Below are positions 1 through 13,418 of a DNA stretch of 64,000 nucleotides, one piece after another (within the stretch, counting starts at the first letter, position 1; each line of letters begins with the position of its first letter). The translations under genes and the position numbers were made by a program. The notes under the pieces were generated by a model. That model was not told where the DNA came from. It made no database searches and saw only the letters and a program-made list of their open reading frames with translations. The DNA comes from Antitrichia curtipendula. Its lineage: Eukaryota; Streptophyta; Bryopsida; Hypnales; Leucodontaceae. The stretch covers positions 1-64,000 of the forward strand of contig OX579638.1 in NCBI GenBank assembly GCA_951230915.1, written 5' to 3'.

Positions 1-170
1 CTTGTTGCTGAAAATTATCTATTTCTATTGGGAGATCTCCCGATGAACATTCTCGCTACATTACTTTCATTTTTATGATTTCTATCGAGAGATCTCTCGA
101 TGGCCGGACCGTGCTTGTTACCGGACAAACCTTATACTTTAGAAAAATGTGATGGTGTACTTAGCTATAG
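1..170. repeat. Edge copy of the palindromic minisatellite module
   Basis: The first bases match the right end of the minisatellite and its flank at about 11,385-11,510: a GGGAGATCTCCC core, a phrase close to CATTTTAGTTACATTTTT, then a second palindrome and a 'ggcc..ccgcttgtta' stretch. Here the second palindrome, ATCGAGAGATCTCTCGAT (about 77-94), is perfect over 18 bp. The window therefore opens inside another copy of the unit that forms the 10.8-24.8 kb array. No gene is seen. Confidence 0.75.
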
Positions 171-1545
171 ACCGGGCTACTTTGGTGTAATTCGATGGGA
201 CCAATAAGTGTAATGGTGTACACCAGGGTTGAAGTACACCAGTGTAATTCATTCAAACAAGGTAGCGTGATGGTGTACTTGGAGGCCTGGCTACACCGGT
301 GTAACTCTTTAGGACCAAAAGCGTGTGGTGTATCCACAGGCCAAATTACACCGGTGAAATTCCCGGAGATCAAGAAGCATAATGGTGTACTCGAAGGCCG
401 AGCTACACTGACGTAACTTCTTGGGATGGGGTACTACAATGGTGTACCTAGGGGCCGAGCTACAATGTTGTAACTTTCTTGGACCGAGAAGTGTAATGGT
501 GTACCCGAGGGTCAAGCTACACAAGTGTAACTCTTTGAGATGGGGCAATGTAACGGTGTATCTAGAGGCTAGGGTACATCGGCGTAACTCCCTAGGACCA
601 AGAGGCGTGACGCTGTATCCACGGGCTAGATTACACTGGTGTAATTTGCTGGGATGGAGAAGTGTAATGGTGTACTCGGGGATCAAGCTACACGGGTGTA
701 ACTCTTTGAAACAGGGCGGTGTAACGGCGTACCTCAAGGCGAGGCTATATTGGTGTAACTCCCTAGAACCAAGAACCGTGACGGTGTATCCGTGGGTTAG
801 ATTACATCGGTGTAATTCGCCGGGATCGAGAAGTGTAATGGTGTACCCAGGGGTCAAGCTATACCGGTGTAACTCTTTGAGAGGGGACGGTGTAACGGTG
901 TATCTGGAGGCTAGGATACATCGACATAACTCCCTAGGACCAAGAAACGTGATGGCATATCCACGGGCTAGGTTACACCGGTGTAATTTGCTAGGATTGA
1001 GAAGTGTAATGGTGTACTCGAGGGTCCAGCTACACAGGTGTAACTCTTTGAAACGAGGCGATGTAATGGTGTACGTGGAGGCGAGGCTGTATTGGTGTAA
1101 CTCCCTAGGACCGAGAAGCGTAATGGTGTATCCACGGACTAGATTACATCGGTGTAATTTGCCGGATTTAGGGTAGTGTAATGGTGAACCCGGGGGTCAA
1201 GCTACACCGGTGTAACTTTTGGAAATGGGGCAGTGTAACAGTGTACTCAAAGGCTAGGCTATAGTGGTGTAAGTCCCTAGGACCAAGAAGTGTAATGTTG
1301 TATCTACGGGCTAGGTTACACTAGTTAGTATATTTCAATGGGATCAAAAAGCGTAATGGTGTACCCGGAGGCCGGGCTATGCCGGCGTGGCTCTTTGGAA
1401 CAAGGCAATGTAATGGTGTCCTTGGAGGCCGGGCTACACCGATGTAACTTCTTGGGATGGCATAGTGTACCGGTGTACTTGGTTGTCAAGCTACACCGGT
1501 GTTACTCCCCATGATCGACGAGTGTGATGGTGTATTTGGAAAGTG
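130..1545. repeat. 57-bp minisatellite with 171-bp higher-order repeat
   Basis: Consecutive units of 57 bp each carry 'ggtgtaa', an 'aggacc/gggat' spacer, 'gtgtaatggtgta' and a 'ggctaggctacac' end. Three unit types alternate (GTCAAGCTACAC, GAGGCTAGG, CGGGCTAGATTACAC), giving a 171-bp higher-order period. Both lengths are multiples of three, so long open frames appear on both strands (421-1176 plus, 309-857 minus) that simply translate the repeat. The frames have no other sign of coding. The shared core GGTGTAA/TTACACC also recurs in the 27-29 kb minisatellite and in the large array. Confidence 0.9.
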
Positions 1546-1559
1546 GACTTGGACATGTC

Positions 1560-2930
1560 CGGGTATTTGAACCTATCCGGATTGATTTCTCTTCCTTTTT
1601 CCAGTGGTACAAGTCTTGAAGTCTAATTCCTTACCGATCAAAAGTAATGGCACAAAAAAGGGTGGAATGGTGTACCCGTGTTGACTCCCTACACCCCCTC
1701 CTTACTTGAATCCATCTTATACCTTTGTGTAGCAAAGGTTTTTAACCCAAAATAAGGTGTAACGGGATAATGATGCTTCCTTTCATCAATGGAAGAGCCC
1801 CCGTATTCCTAGTTTCAGTGTCTTTCACTAAAACCAAAAGGAATGGGGTCCTCAACCCTCGAGTTGCCTAAAGCCATGAAACCCTAGAATTCTAAATTCG
1901 CAATCATTTTCGACAATCGAGGAATTCAAGGCCACGCTTTATACCACTGGACAGAGGAAGAGAAATCAGTGAAGATGCACACCTAAATTTGTCGAATCGG
2001 GCAAGAACTGCTTGAGATACAAGTTGTCCAACCGGCTATCTGTAGTGATAACCATGGCCTAAAAACAGTCATAACTTTTGAATGGTAACGAATTAGACTT
2101 TGAAATTTGTACCGTTGGAAAGAAGAGGAGAAATCAGTCAAAACAAATTCAAAAATTTCTCAATTTGGGAAAGAACTCATGAAGATAGGGGTTGTCAAAC
2201 TAGCTCCCTAAACCCTAAATCGTGGCCTAAAAAGGGTTATAATTTTTGATTGGCAAGGAATTAGACCTCGAGACTTATACCATTGGAAAGAAGAGGAAAA
2301 AGCGATCAAGATAGACACAAAATTTCTCAAATAAGGCAATGGTTGATGAAGATATGAGTCGCTGAAGTTCTTGTGACCCGCAAAAAGAGCGACCTTCAAC
2401 CCCCTCTAACTTTTGATTGGCAAGGAATCAGACCTTAATCCCTGAGCACCCAAGTTGTGTTTGCTAAAAATTGAGACCCTTCTCAACTCTTTCCTATGTA
2501 ATGATCACTTAAAAGATATCTATATGAATTCACCGTACTAATTGGTAGGGTGAAGCGTGCTCGGAGCTTAAGGGAAAAGTACACGTCCTTTGACCATATA
2601 ATTGAAAAGACTATAATAGTCAAAGTTATTTGTCCTTCATTGTTGAAGAGCCATATTTGAGGCGCCGAGGTGCTTAGGGATTAAGACTTGTACCGTTGGA
2701 AAGAGAAGAAAAAATCAGTCAAGATAGGCTCAGAAATTTCTCAAATCGGGCAAGAATTGATGGAGATAAGAGTCTCCAAACCATGAGCCCGCATTGAAAT
2801 TTGCGGCCTAAAAGGGGCCATAACTTTTGATCTATAATGAATTAGACTTTGAAACTGGTACCGTTGGAAAGAAGACAAAAAATCAGTGAAGCTAGGCTCT
2901 AAAATCTCTAGATTAGAGGTAGTCGATCCA
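1560..2930. repeat. Diverged copies of the 'GGAAAGAAGAGG' repeat module
   Basis: A phrase of the form 'GGCCTAAAAA-GG-CATAACTTTTGATTGG', then 'GGAATTAGAC-TTGAGACTTGTACC', then 'TTGGAAAGAAGAGG-AAATCAGT' recurs at about 1,870-1,990, 2,060-2,160, 2,220-2,320 and 2,660-2,900. The same module occurs at 12,780-13,190 and in every array unit, and at 29,880-30,480. The copies here are the most diverged. No gene is seen; short open frames in it are not conserved between copies. Confidence 0.8.
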
Positions 2931-3026
2931 GATTAACAAAGGATAGTTGCGTGTGTGTACTTCCTTTGTTAACGGGTATAACAATTTATACTGAATGCAG
3001 CACATTCCCGTGCATTCTATCTATAC
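2931..3026. repeat. Multi-palindrome cassette, copy 1
   Basis: The sequence starts gattaacaaagg, continues through a GTGTGTGTAC centre to cctttgttaac, and ends with gaatgc...cccgtgcattctatctatac. Positions of AACAAAGG and CCTTTGTT make a stem, as in the other copies at 13,205, 30,511 and 45,924. It follows directly on the GGAAAGAAGAGG module. This is the most decayed copy. Confidence 0.65.
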
Positions 3027-3039
3027 ACTAGTAGAAAAT

Positions 3040-6000
3040 TGATGACCAATTTAACAAAAAAAATGAACGGGAAATTGCTTTAGTGGATAACAACTTGGAG
3101 TGGCCTCGGTCAAGTTGACGCGGACACTACCTAACCAAAAACTACTCAATTTCTATTATCTTGAACGGTGTCAAACAACAAATTGTTAACTCTTGGTTGT
3201 TAAATGCCCACACTAGTGAAGCACTTACTACTTGCTGTCCATACGACTTTGCACGGGATGACGGTGATGATAGGCTTCAATACCGGGGACGTGATTGAAG
3301 CATCATCCTCTTGCCGTGATTCATGAGAGTGACTAAGGGTGTATGCTCACTTGAAATTTCCTTTGCTAGTACGCCTTTGGCCTGTTGCACTTTGTACATA
3401 TCCATGTAGACCTCCCGGGTGCAAGCAATCAAACAAGGGAGTGCCAGACACCCACATCCACTTGCCATCACCAAGAACGTTGACCTATACACAAGCAGAC
3501 AGTATAAGAATCAATTGCACGGCCGACTTCCATAAGCAAATCATCCCATAAACTAGCTTCATAAAAAAAAAGACTCCCTCCGGCTGAAATAGCAATTGCA
3601 AGCAATTTATACTGACCTGAAACATTGAGGTCCAACACACTTTTGAGGCCTTGACAAAACCTGTCCTTTTGCTGTTGCCGTGGTTAGAAGAGAAGCCACT
3701 TGTTGGTCTTGTATATAGCCGGCAAGCTTTACAAAGAGCAAATACAAATCGACAGTAGCCAAGATGCCGCAATCAAGGGAATCAAGTTTCAAAAGAACTC
3801 AACGTTTCATTGAGTGGAGTTGCTATGTAAAACAAGCAAGTCTTGATAACAAATGCATGTGGCGGTATGATTAGAAGTATAAAAGAAAGGAAACTAACTA
3901 AGCTTGTTCCGTCTAGCAACGGACCTACAAACCTTTCGTGCTTTCAACCTTCCAATATGACCACGTAACAAAATTCTTTGAACGTACGTAGATTTATTCG
4001 CGTCATATAAGAAAATCACTTTAATATCAAATTATTATGAAATGAAATTGTCACTTGAATACGGATATGATCAAGATTTGCAGATCACTCTTACAAGATG
4101 TACATAGTAGAAGGTCTCAAACCTGAGTGTATTGTAGAGAGCTCCAAAATTTGAAAGTCTTATCCTAAAACCGCTTAGAAGACATAGCTACCATGAATGT
4201 TCAGTGAGTTCCATGAGCCAATCCAATCAAAATGGAAGCCGGGCATAGCATTGCTGGCATTGATCAGAAGTCCCGGCCAAACATTACAAGATAATTGATT
4301 AACGTACAATGGAGATAAATGAAATGATAGGTATGTCTAATAGGGATTCACAACCGCATAGATCATTCATTTTCCAACCTTGCACAGATATTACACCCGA
4401 AGATGCAAATAGAAGGTGAGCACAAGCCATCACGGCTTGCACACGGAAAAGAAAAACTAGCCTTGGAGTTGCATACTGCTTCATCTAGTGCTCTGAAATG
4501 TATATGCAAGTCCAGAAAAAGCGTCAACTAAGAAAGGCATTCACACGAGGGCATGAGGCGTTACACAGTTGCATATGTCCAAAAAATGCAATAATTTGTG
4601 AGAGGATGTCAACGCTATGAGCAAAGGTAACACCCTAAGCATTTTCTTTATAAGACTTTCAAATTAAGAGGTTCTTCAAGTCATACCCAGAGCCTGGCCT
4701 GCCCAAGAAATTCCAAATGCTCACTAGATCAACAAATGCTTCAACACTCTTGGACCCAAGAGATTCAACCATTTGAAGACAAGCCCAAACAACCGTTGCA
4801 ACTTCAAAATTGCAGCCATTTCAAGGAGACGGGAATTTGCTCTCAACTTGGTATCAAATACAATAAAATTACAACAAGATAATTGACTCATTATTAAGAC
4901 AATGTAGGATTAAATTCACGGTTTGTTAGTATTTGATTTATTACTTATGCAAGGTTGTTAATTGCTGTTAATCCACTGCCGGTACCACGACCCATGGCAA
5001 AAAAGAGCAACGTACACAAATCAAAATCCAAAGATTCATATCAGCATGTAACAATTATGGAACACTGGTGTACTAACAAACGGCCGGCAATTAAAAATCA
5101 AAAATGGACTTCCGAGTTGTTTAAACCAAGTAGAATGTAGAATGATTTTGTTTCTACATAAATTTCTTTAGTTAAACGGACCTCAGATAGGTCACTGTTT
5201 GAAGAATTTGACCCGGTAAAGGAAAAGCAGGATGCCGTTTGCAAAGTACACCCACCAAGGACCGGGAGAATCCAAGTAAGTTTCTGAGGTCCGCCAATTT
5301 ACTTCAGGGTTCTCATAAGGAAGTCCTAAGCCTCGAACCTCATTCAAATTATACCTACAAATCCTTCAAGTCTCTTTCTATATGACACGGAAATTCATCG
5401 AGTGTCAAGGGAGGTAAGGGCAGACATAGCTCAAGAAATACGAAGAGCAGATGAATCCAAATCCAGTGAAAGTAATTTGTCATATCCACATAGTAATAAC
5501 AAGTGCAAAGTCAGCATGCTACATGTCAAAAGATGGCTAGAGCATTCCTTTTGTGCATCTTTTATCCATTGCTGTTCAAATTGAAATCCAATTGTTGCAT
5601 TATCCTAGCAAAACATTAAAAAAACAGAAATGTACCATGTTGGCATTGAAGAATTGCACATGAAGTCAAATCTAGAGCCATCAAAACAATGATAAGAGTC
5701 ATAAAAGGTGGCTAGAGCAAACTGAAGATCCACCTTCTAACCCAAACCATAGCCCGGAAACCACTACAAACATCCAAATCCAACAAATGTCCAGAACTAC
5801 CATAAATCTGAACAATGATCTCCTGTCGACACTTACGACATCCACATTGGAAAGAAAAGGACATAAAACTGCCGGAATGGTTGGAAGACCCATTGGCCAG
5901 ATATAAATTATTGATTCCGCTATACGTATAGCGTTTCAGCGCTTCCATGCCATGCTTCCCAACGTAGCCTATGGTTGCACCTCGGTGTCAAGCTCCAACC

Positions 6001-9000
6001 TTCAAACAATCCCAACAGCAAACTGGAGAGTTCCATCCAACACGTGAGAGATTTGGAGCTTCCGGGAAGAAAACCCAATAACTGAAGAACTTAGAGGCTT
6101 GGAGTCGCATGTAGGGACACACCTATCTCATAGCAAAGCCGTGAGTACCCCAAAATTTGAAACATGATGACAAAATACGTGCCATTAAAAAATTTCTCCT
6201 AATTAAACAAATAAGCGAGGATTCATTGTATAATACTACCTAAAGCTCTTAAGAGTTTACTCGGAAAACCTATGGCATCTTGATAATTGCAATAGAATTC
6301 TTGCATTCCTTTCCCGACATGCATTGGCAATCGACCCAATTTGACCTAAAACGAATGCAGAACTCGTCCGATTGCAATATGATGAGACCGGAACAAATAA
6401 CAAGGGACAGCTCTATATATTGAAAGATTGCTGCCTTAATTATTCAAATATAAGAAAAAAAAAACGGTTAGCAAGCAAGTGATAGAGTACATCTCAAAAT
6501 TCATAAGGAAGAAGACGCCAAGTCAGGGAATGACATTACTCGGCGCTTCCTATCTTAATCTCCGTTTTCGCGACACTTGTTGTAAAAAACAGAAGAATGA
6601 GACTGTGAGCGCGTTGGAGGCTATGTTTGGAACACGCACATGAATCAACATGCAGATGGCTCATTAACCGTCTGAAATTTACCCGCAGAAGACATAATAT
6701 CTTCAAGGTCCTTGGCATTAAAACTGTAAAAGCAGTGGAGACCAACAAATTTAAAGATTCATTTTGCTCAAGCTTTGCAAGAGCAGCATCTCCTGCTTTG
6801 CCTCTCGTTCTACATGGCAACATGGGGTTCTGCATGGCCATTTGGAAATACTGGGCTCCACCAGAAAAAGCTCGGTTGATCACAATCTGTATTAAAACAC
6901 ATTGCAATTTACGCTAAGCATTCAAGGGAAAATCTTCATTGATGTAGTGCACAAGTAGGGGCAAGACTCCAACTAGAGTTTTCCCACTGAAACCACCTTT
7001 GGCTTTGAGCTTTGCAAAGACTAAGAGTCGGCATTTGCCAGATAATTTGGGTGTAGGTATGAATAGAGTTCCGTGTCCGCCGCTAAGCCATTGTCCCCCA
7101 CCTGAAGACTCATAGCACAAGCAACATTACCAGCCGTTCTGAATACCGTTGTGAATCATGGTCTACACAACATTGGCTCATTAAATCGGCAATTTGCAGA
7201 ACAATCTGAAACCCATTTACCATTTGCATTCAATAGAACAACAAACTAGCATGAAATCAACAACCGGTTCCTCTTCTTGAAGTTTATTCAAATCAGTTGG
7301 TGTCCGCATAGTTTGGCAAGTAATTCCCTGGGTGAAAAGGGTATTTATGGTTCGGTCTCCACTATGGGCATGAGCCTGTAAATATTTCTGAAGATGATCC
7401 ATAGGACTATGTGCAGAAATCTCCATATCAAACCCTTAGGACCACCCAAGTGAGCGGAGGAAAGTCAAGAGTCTTTAGGAGGAGAAAGGGATTCATGTTT
7501 GATGGTGAAGAGAATTGCTACTAATCTGTACATGAAACCGATGCTCATCAGTGACACGCAAAGAAGTGCATGGAAATTGCATAGAAAATTTTACTTCACA
7601 AAAGACAGTATTAGCTTTTCGTCTACCAGATGGATGTTTCTGATATATAGAATAGAACGCGAGTTCATCGTCTCACCCTAATACATCATGGCTACAAGAG
7701 ATCCAAAGAGAGAGGTTTGCGAACCAGATGAAGTCTCCGTAGTGTAAAGCCAATTTTGAAGATGAAACACTTGTGCTTGTTTAGCTAGATCAGCTAGAGC
7801 ACTCATGAATTGTGCATCTCTTGCAACCAAAATAGCAACAAAATATGTAAAAAAATTGCAAGCAAAGAAATTGATTCGAATATTGCAGTAGTCATGACGC
7901 TATTGTGCATTGTCTCAATTGCTGCACTTAGGAAACTAGGAAGCTAGGAAGCATACCAATATCAAATTGGGTAGACTAGGTTGCCATTGAAACGGCCGTC
8001 ATACCATAACTGAACCCAAAAGGATAGAGGAAGAGGCTTGATTTCAAGGTCTATACCTTGCGGCATGCAAGATCCTAAAACTCAATAAAGTGGGTGCGAC
8101 ACAACGGCAACAACGTGAGACATGAAGCTGGCGATTGAGGGCACTAAATGCTGATATCCATGGGAGTTAGAGGTCGGAAAATATTTTTTAAGTCTGCAAG
8201 TACTCTACTCAGCAAGACATTCGAGACCAACTGTTGAGATGCCCCAACCCTAACAACTAGATATCATTACACCAATCACGACGAATAATCAAGTTTTGCT
8301 AAGTAACGTGCACTGAACTCCAACATCCATAGAAATGCTAAAAATTTGATTACAGATAGATAGGCCGAGGTTTAAGCCCTAAATCTATGAAGAGAAGTTG
8401 CCTACTCACCAATGGTTTGAAATATACTATAGATCAAATGAGAGCTCACGAGAGTCGCAATAGCAAAGATGCATGCATCGTATGATCGAGTCGCACCCTC
8501 GCTATAAAAGCCTTAAGTATCCTCCAACCCAATTCGTGAACCATCTTGACCGGTCATCTTCTCCCCGGGCACCATTCAGATCCATACTCCCCGTATCTCG
8601 AGATGTGGTACAGCAGCAACAGTGAATCCTCGAGTGGAGTTGAGCAGCGTGTTGAGTAGGAAAAACTTTCTGTTGTATCCTTCCCAACCAAGAAGATTAG
8701 TATGAAAGAACACAACATGAGCAAACCAAGGTAGAGTCTATAACAAGCTGCTAAAATGGAAGGGATGCCTGTTAAATTACTTTCAGTATTCATTTTTGAT
8801 ACGATGATTCTCAAATGAAGTGGCAATCATCACTTTAGGGTTCCGCCTTTGCTGAATACGGAGTACAATTTATATAGCAATTAATATTCCAAATTTAACA
8901 AACCATGAATCCAACCAATAGGCCAGTACTCATGGATATGTCTCCAAATTCATTTTATAGGACCGTAGATAACAAAATGAATATCCAATCCCCATACTAT

Positions 9001-10360
9001 GAATAGAGTCATTGCACGAACCCTTAACAAGGAGGGGACATAGAAGAGGAGCATAGATCATGTACTAATTGTAATGAAAAACCAAGCGGCAAAAATACTA
9101 CCCGCGGTAAGGACCAACTACAAAGAGAAAGGAGAAAGGCTCCTGAATAGCGGGCAGTTGCTCAAGCACCATCTAATGAAGATCCGGCTGATCGTGATTT
9201 GCTCCTAGCTTCAACAACTGCATCGTTCGGCCATCGTCGATAGAAAACGTCACCCTGGGTTGCACACTGATGTGATTGGAATCCGGCTCCACTGCGAGTC
9301 CGCCATACATGGTTGTTTCCTCCAATACAACGTGTGGGGACACAGATAATCCTAAAACTGCAGACATCCTAATGACACAAGATGAGAAGCACCAGAAATA
9401 ATCATGTGGAAAAAAGCACCCCGAGTCTACGCACTTCCCTAAACCTCCAATTAATGTAGTCCTGCGCATCCCAAATCCCATGACCAAACGATGGATTAAA
9501 AACAAAGATGAAACCGGTCCATCGCCCTCAATCACACAAAAAGACGAGACCCTGAATTCTAAAATCCACGGAACTCGGATGAAGCAATGGAAACCCTGAA
9601 ATCGATAAATCCTAGAACCATATAAATGCCAAAACCTGATTTCAATCCAACATTCACCAAGTGATCAATAACCTAAACTCTCGAGGAAAATTTTAAAATG
9701 AAAAAACAATAACCTCGTTGTGACTACTGCTAAGGAGGTATGATCTCTCAATGAATCAGATTCCCTTGAATGAATTTATCACGGAAATCTTTGTTCCATA
9801 CTGTGCCCCATGTTTCCAAACCGGATCAAGTAATGCAATTGGCAAAAGACAATATCTATTGCCTAAACCATGAATGTCGAAATCAGATTTCATTCAGCTA
9901 GGGCTCAACTTTCAATATCTCCATAAATTCTTCCAATAAGAACTCCAAAAATAAAATGATACAATTGGTAGAAGCCAATAATGGAAACGATCCTCAACCT
10001 TCCACGAACTTGCACATAAGCGTCATACCGAAGAGGCGGCTTTCTTACTTGCCCCTCTATTAGAAGCAAAAGAAAATTTCATCAGAAGACGCGGAACAAA
10101 AGCAGAGAGTGGGCAAATTGCAAAACAAAAGCATAGAGCGTGAAGATGACCAAACAGCCGATGTGCAATTCAAGTCACTGGTGATGGCGGTGGTTTTGGT
10201 TTCCTGTTCGGAAGAAAGAGCTTTGAAACGGGTTTCAAGGAATCCAATGCTAGAAAATATTCCCATGTCGCATTTTCACCAACCCATAGTCTTGCAACTC
10301 CAAATATTCGGGAATAAATTCACGGGAACCCTAAAAACCCAATAGAAGAGTCTGAACCAA
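3040..10360. other. Low-copy region without a recognised gene
   Basis: This 7.3-kb stretch lacks the dense repeats that flank it. Base composition and short open frames on the minus strand (about 3,277-3,490, 3,607-3,792, 6,540-6,907, 6,914-7,120, 7,217-7,426, 9,173-9,535), some next to AG/GT splice-like sites, would fit remnants of an intron-rich minus-strand gene. For example, a minus frame near 3,480-3,370 follows a 'tgtgtatag' acceptor. I could not match any of these to a family, and no set joins into one convincing reading frame. A real gene, a pseudogene and chance frames are all possible. Confidence 0.4.
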
Positions 10361-10371
10361 CCTAAACTCAC

Positions 10372-10452
10372 CTTTGTTGCACGCCATGGTTACCGGCGTC
10401 CGCTGTTTGCAACCAAATTTTTTTTCAAGCTCCTCTCGCTGCCGCTGCAATT
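10372..10452 (-). CDS. Candidate single exon, unknown product
   Basis: On the minus strand a TTCTTGCAG acceptor is followed by 81 nt and a GTGAGT donor. Read in one frame the exon gives a charged helix (LQRQREELEKK) followed by FGCKQRTPVTMACNK. The splice-site quality and the charged, Cys-containing peptide make a real exon plausible. No neighbouring exon could be attached with confidence and no family was recognised. It lies 350 bp left of the large tandem array and may be the end of a gene cut off by it. Confidence 0.3.
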
Positions 10453-10789
10453 CTGCAAGAATCAAAGATGGCGTAATCTTGAAATGCAAAGTACCTAACA
10501 ACAGAAGACAGACTTTGCGTATGATCATGTTTGATACTTAAGGATGACCGGTTTGATATCTGGAGAAGCCTTGTTTGATACCCAAGTGAGATTGATATGT
10601 TCTTGGATCAATAAAAATTAGTTCCATTTGCCAACCAATATGTCACACCCAAATCAACAAAAATATGATGCGTTCTTCATCAACATCTACATATTTCACA
10701 TCTATATGTGAAAGCAGTCAATGCTGTATTCAAATCAATAAGAAAATGTCCATCTTTTGTTGATTCGGACGCCATTTTCTAGAAGCCTT

Positions 10790-11400
10790 TCTCCTTCCCC
10801 CACCCGTGCTCATTTTTCTCCTTTCTATCGACGGATCTCCCGATGGGATGTGCCTTCTCCCCCCACCTGTGCTCATTTTTCTCCTTTCTATCGGCGGATC
10901 TCCCGATGGGATGAGCCTTCTCCCCCACCTGTGCTCATTTTTCTCCTTTCTATCGACGGATCTCCCGATGGGATGTGCCTTCTCCCCCCACCTGTGCTCA
11001 TTTTTCTCCTTTCTATCGGCGGATCTCCCGATGGGATGAGCCTTCTCCCCCACCCGTGCTCATTTTTCTCCTTTCTATCGACGGATCTCCCGATGGGATG
11101 TGCCTTCTCCCCCCACCTGTGCTCATTTTTCTCCTTTCTATCGGCGGATCTCCCGATGGGATGAGCCTTCTCCCCCACCTGTGCTCATTATTCTCCTTTC
11201 TATCGGCGGATCTCCCGATGGGATGAGCCTTCTCTCTCCCCCGTGCTCATTATTCTCCTTTCTATCGACGGATCTCCCGATGGAATGAGCCTTTTCCCCT
11301 CACCTGTGCTCATTTTTCTCCGTTCTATTGGCGGATCTCCCGATTGGATGGCCCTTCTAAGCCCATGGCTCTTTTATTCCCCATTCTATTGGTAGATTTC
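10790..11400. repeat. 62-63-bp palindromic minisatellite
   Basis: About nine units follow the pattern gtgctcatttttctcc, then tttctatcggcggatctccc, then gatgggatgagccttctcccc. The core ATCGGCGGATCTCCCGAT is an imperfect palindrome. The flanking units and positions 1-95 preserve the fuller form GGGAGATCTCCC, so the ancestral core was probably a perfect 18-bp palindrome. A 63-bp unit is 21 codons, which explains the overlapping 60-135-residue open frames on both strands; these are not genes. Shorter versions start each later unit, at about 14,582, 18,118 and 21,654. Confidence 0.92.
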
Positions 11401-13204
11401 CCAGTGACCATTTTAGTTACATTTTTTTGATTTTTTTCACTTGTATTGGGAGATTAATTCATGGCCTAAACCCCGCTTGTTATTCCACAATAACCCCCAA
11501 AGGTTTTTGACTATGTATCCTCCTAAACCGCTCCTAAACTGCCATTTCAAATACAAGTACCAAATTTCAGAAAAAAGACATTTTTGGACACATGCAACCG
11601 TAGGATCTTGTGGTAAACCGGTTTGAAAAGATGTGGAAAAAATTTCAGAATTTTCCACCATGTAGATTGCAAGATATTAGTGCTTAAATTGAGCCAAAGC
11701 CTTTTTTTTGTCCCTACAAAAAACCCTAAACCGCACTTCACAAGGTCACATTTGATTTGTATGCAAAAATGTCCAAAATGGTGGTTACTCTTTGGATTCA
11801 TTTTTGAAGTCAAGTTGGCCATATGCTTGAAAATGTTTAGATCATTTGGAATTGTACAACATATAGGACAAAAAAAGTAAGTAGAAAATAATAGAGAATG
11901 ATTCCAAACACCAAATTGTTAAGAATTTAATTATAGGATTGAAAAATGCCAATCCCAATGGTGATAATGTTGTAATAATCTATCTACACCCAATGTTTTT
12001 ATTTTTTTTCAAAAATACCCTGAACTGAATTAAATAAAGGACTTCAAAGTTTATTTTAGAGTAGGAAATGCACAACTGCCTGCAAACTAGAACACCTCAT
12101 AATTTTGATATCATAAATCAAAATGGAATAATTCCAGACCTAAAGTTGCATATATAGATCTATAAAATTGGTTTCAAATTTTCAATTTTCTTAAAAATGA
12201 TTTCCTAAGAATTTTTTGAGCTGCCCACCAAGCAATGGAAATCACATGTCATACGATAACTTTTTAATTGTGCGGTCCAAAGTTATGAGGTGTGATGGTG
12301 TACTGGTGTTTACCCGTTACACTGGAGTCCGTGTTATATCCTTACCCTGAATCCTACTACCGCCTTACACCTTCTTGCTCCAAGGAGGTACACTTGTGGA
12401 AGGGTGTACATGAGTGTTAAGGAGTGCACCTTCACTGCAACTGTACACCATTACACTTCACGCATTGGTGTAAAATCCTCACCTAGCAGTGTAATGGTGT
12501 AGGTTTGTTGACCCTGTGCACTCCCGTACACCTTTCGAAGGGTGTACCTCCCCGGCCAACGAAGGTCCGAATTGTACCAGTGTCCACCCATTACACCTGA
12601 ATTTACAACACCCCCTCGTTGTCATGTAGCTCCCCGACATGACAAGGTGTAATGGTGTAAGAGTGCACCGGTGCTTTTAGTTTATTTTTTATTTTGCTAA
12701 AACCCAAAGAAATAAGGCTGTCAACCCCAGGTGGATGGTTGCCGCGACACCCCTAAACCCAAAAATAGGCACAATTTTTGAATGTGGAGGAATTAGAAGG
12801 CGTAATTTACGTTGATGGAAAGAAGAGGAGAAATCTGTAAAGACCCGCCCCCTAATTTATCACATTGAACAGAAATGGATGCCAAACGAGTTGCCGAAGT
12901 TGCCGCAACCCATGAAAACCTCCACCTTCAATCCCCTCTCATTTTCGATTGGTTGAAACTGAGCCTTCAAGATCACTACCGCTAGAAAGAAGAGACGAAA
13001 TCGGTCCGAACCCAACTTGAAATTTCTTGCATTGGGCAAGAATTGCAGGAGATTTGGGTCGCCGAAGTTGCTGCCAGCAAAGAAAACTGCAACCTAAAAA
13101 CGGCCATAACTTTCAATCGGTAAGGAATTAGACCTTGAGAGTAGTCCCGTTGGAAAGAGGAGGAAAAATCAGTCAAGATAGGCCTATAATCCCCTGCATT
13201 CTCA

Positions 13205-13418
13205 GAGGTCGACCTGCATTCTCAAAGGAAATCTTACACTGTGTAAGCCCTTTGTTAAAAGGTGTAACGAAATACACGGAATGCACTGCATTCCCGTGCC
13301 TTCTTCCTATAGAGGTCGACCTGCATTCTCAAAGGAAATCTTACACTGTGTAAGCCCTTTGTTAAAAGGTGTAACGAAATACACGGAATGCACTGCATTC
13401 CCGTGCCTTCTTCCTATA
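13205..13418. repeat. Multi-palindrome cassette, tandem duplicate (107 bp x 2)
   Basis: Two copies start at 13,205 and 13,312. Each runs gaggtcgacctgcattc, then caaagg, CTTACAC-T-GTGTAAG, cctttgtt, ggtgtaac, tacac, GAATGCA-C-TGCATTC and ends cctatag. The nested palindromes and the AAAGG/CCTTT stem could fold into a compact set of hairpins. Later units have one copy each. The junction with the 427-bp repeat is exact in every unit. Confidence 0.85.

Noticed and set aside
130..1545. Long open frames (251 codons plus, 182 codons minus) as proteins
   Set aside because: They translate a 57-bp repeat on both strands; the period is a multiple of three, which explains their openness.
10757..11288. 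Open frames of PPTCAHFSPFYRR type in the array
   Set aside because: Translation of the 63-bp minisatellite; present in overlapping frames on both strands and repeated in every unit.
1..11400. GATCGGGAGATCTCCCGATC-like motif resembling a common cloning-vector linker
   Set aside because: The resemblance is limited to the short palindrome; the flanking sequence is native repeat present in many diverged copies.
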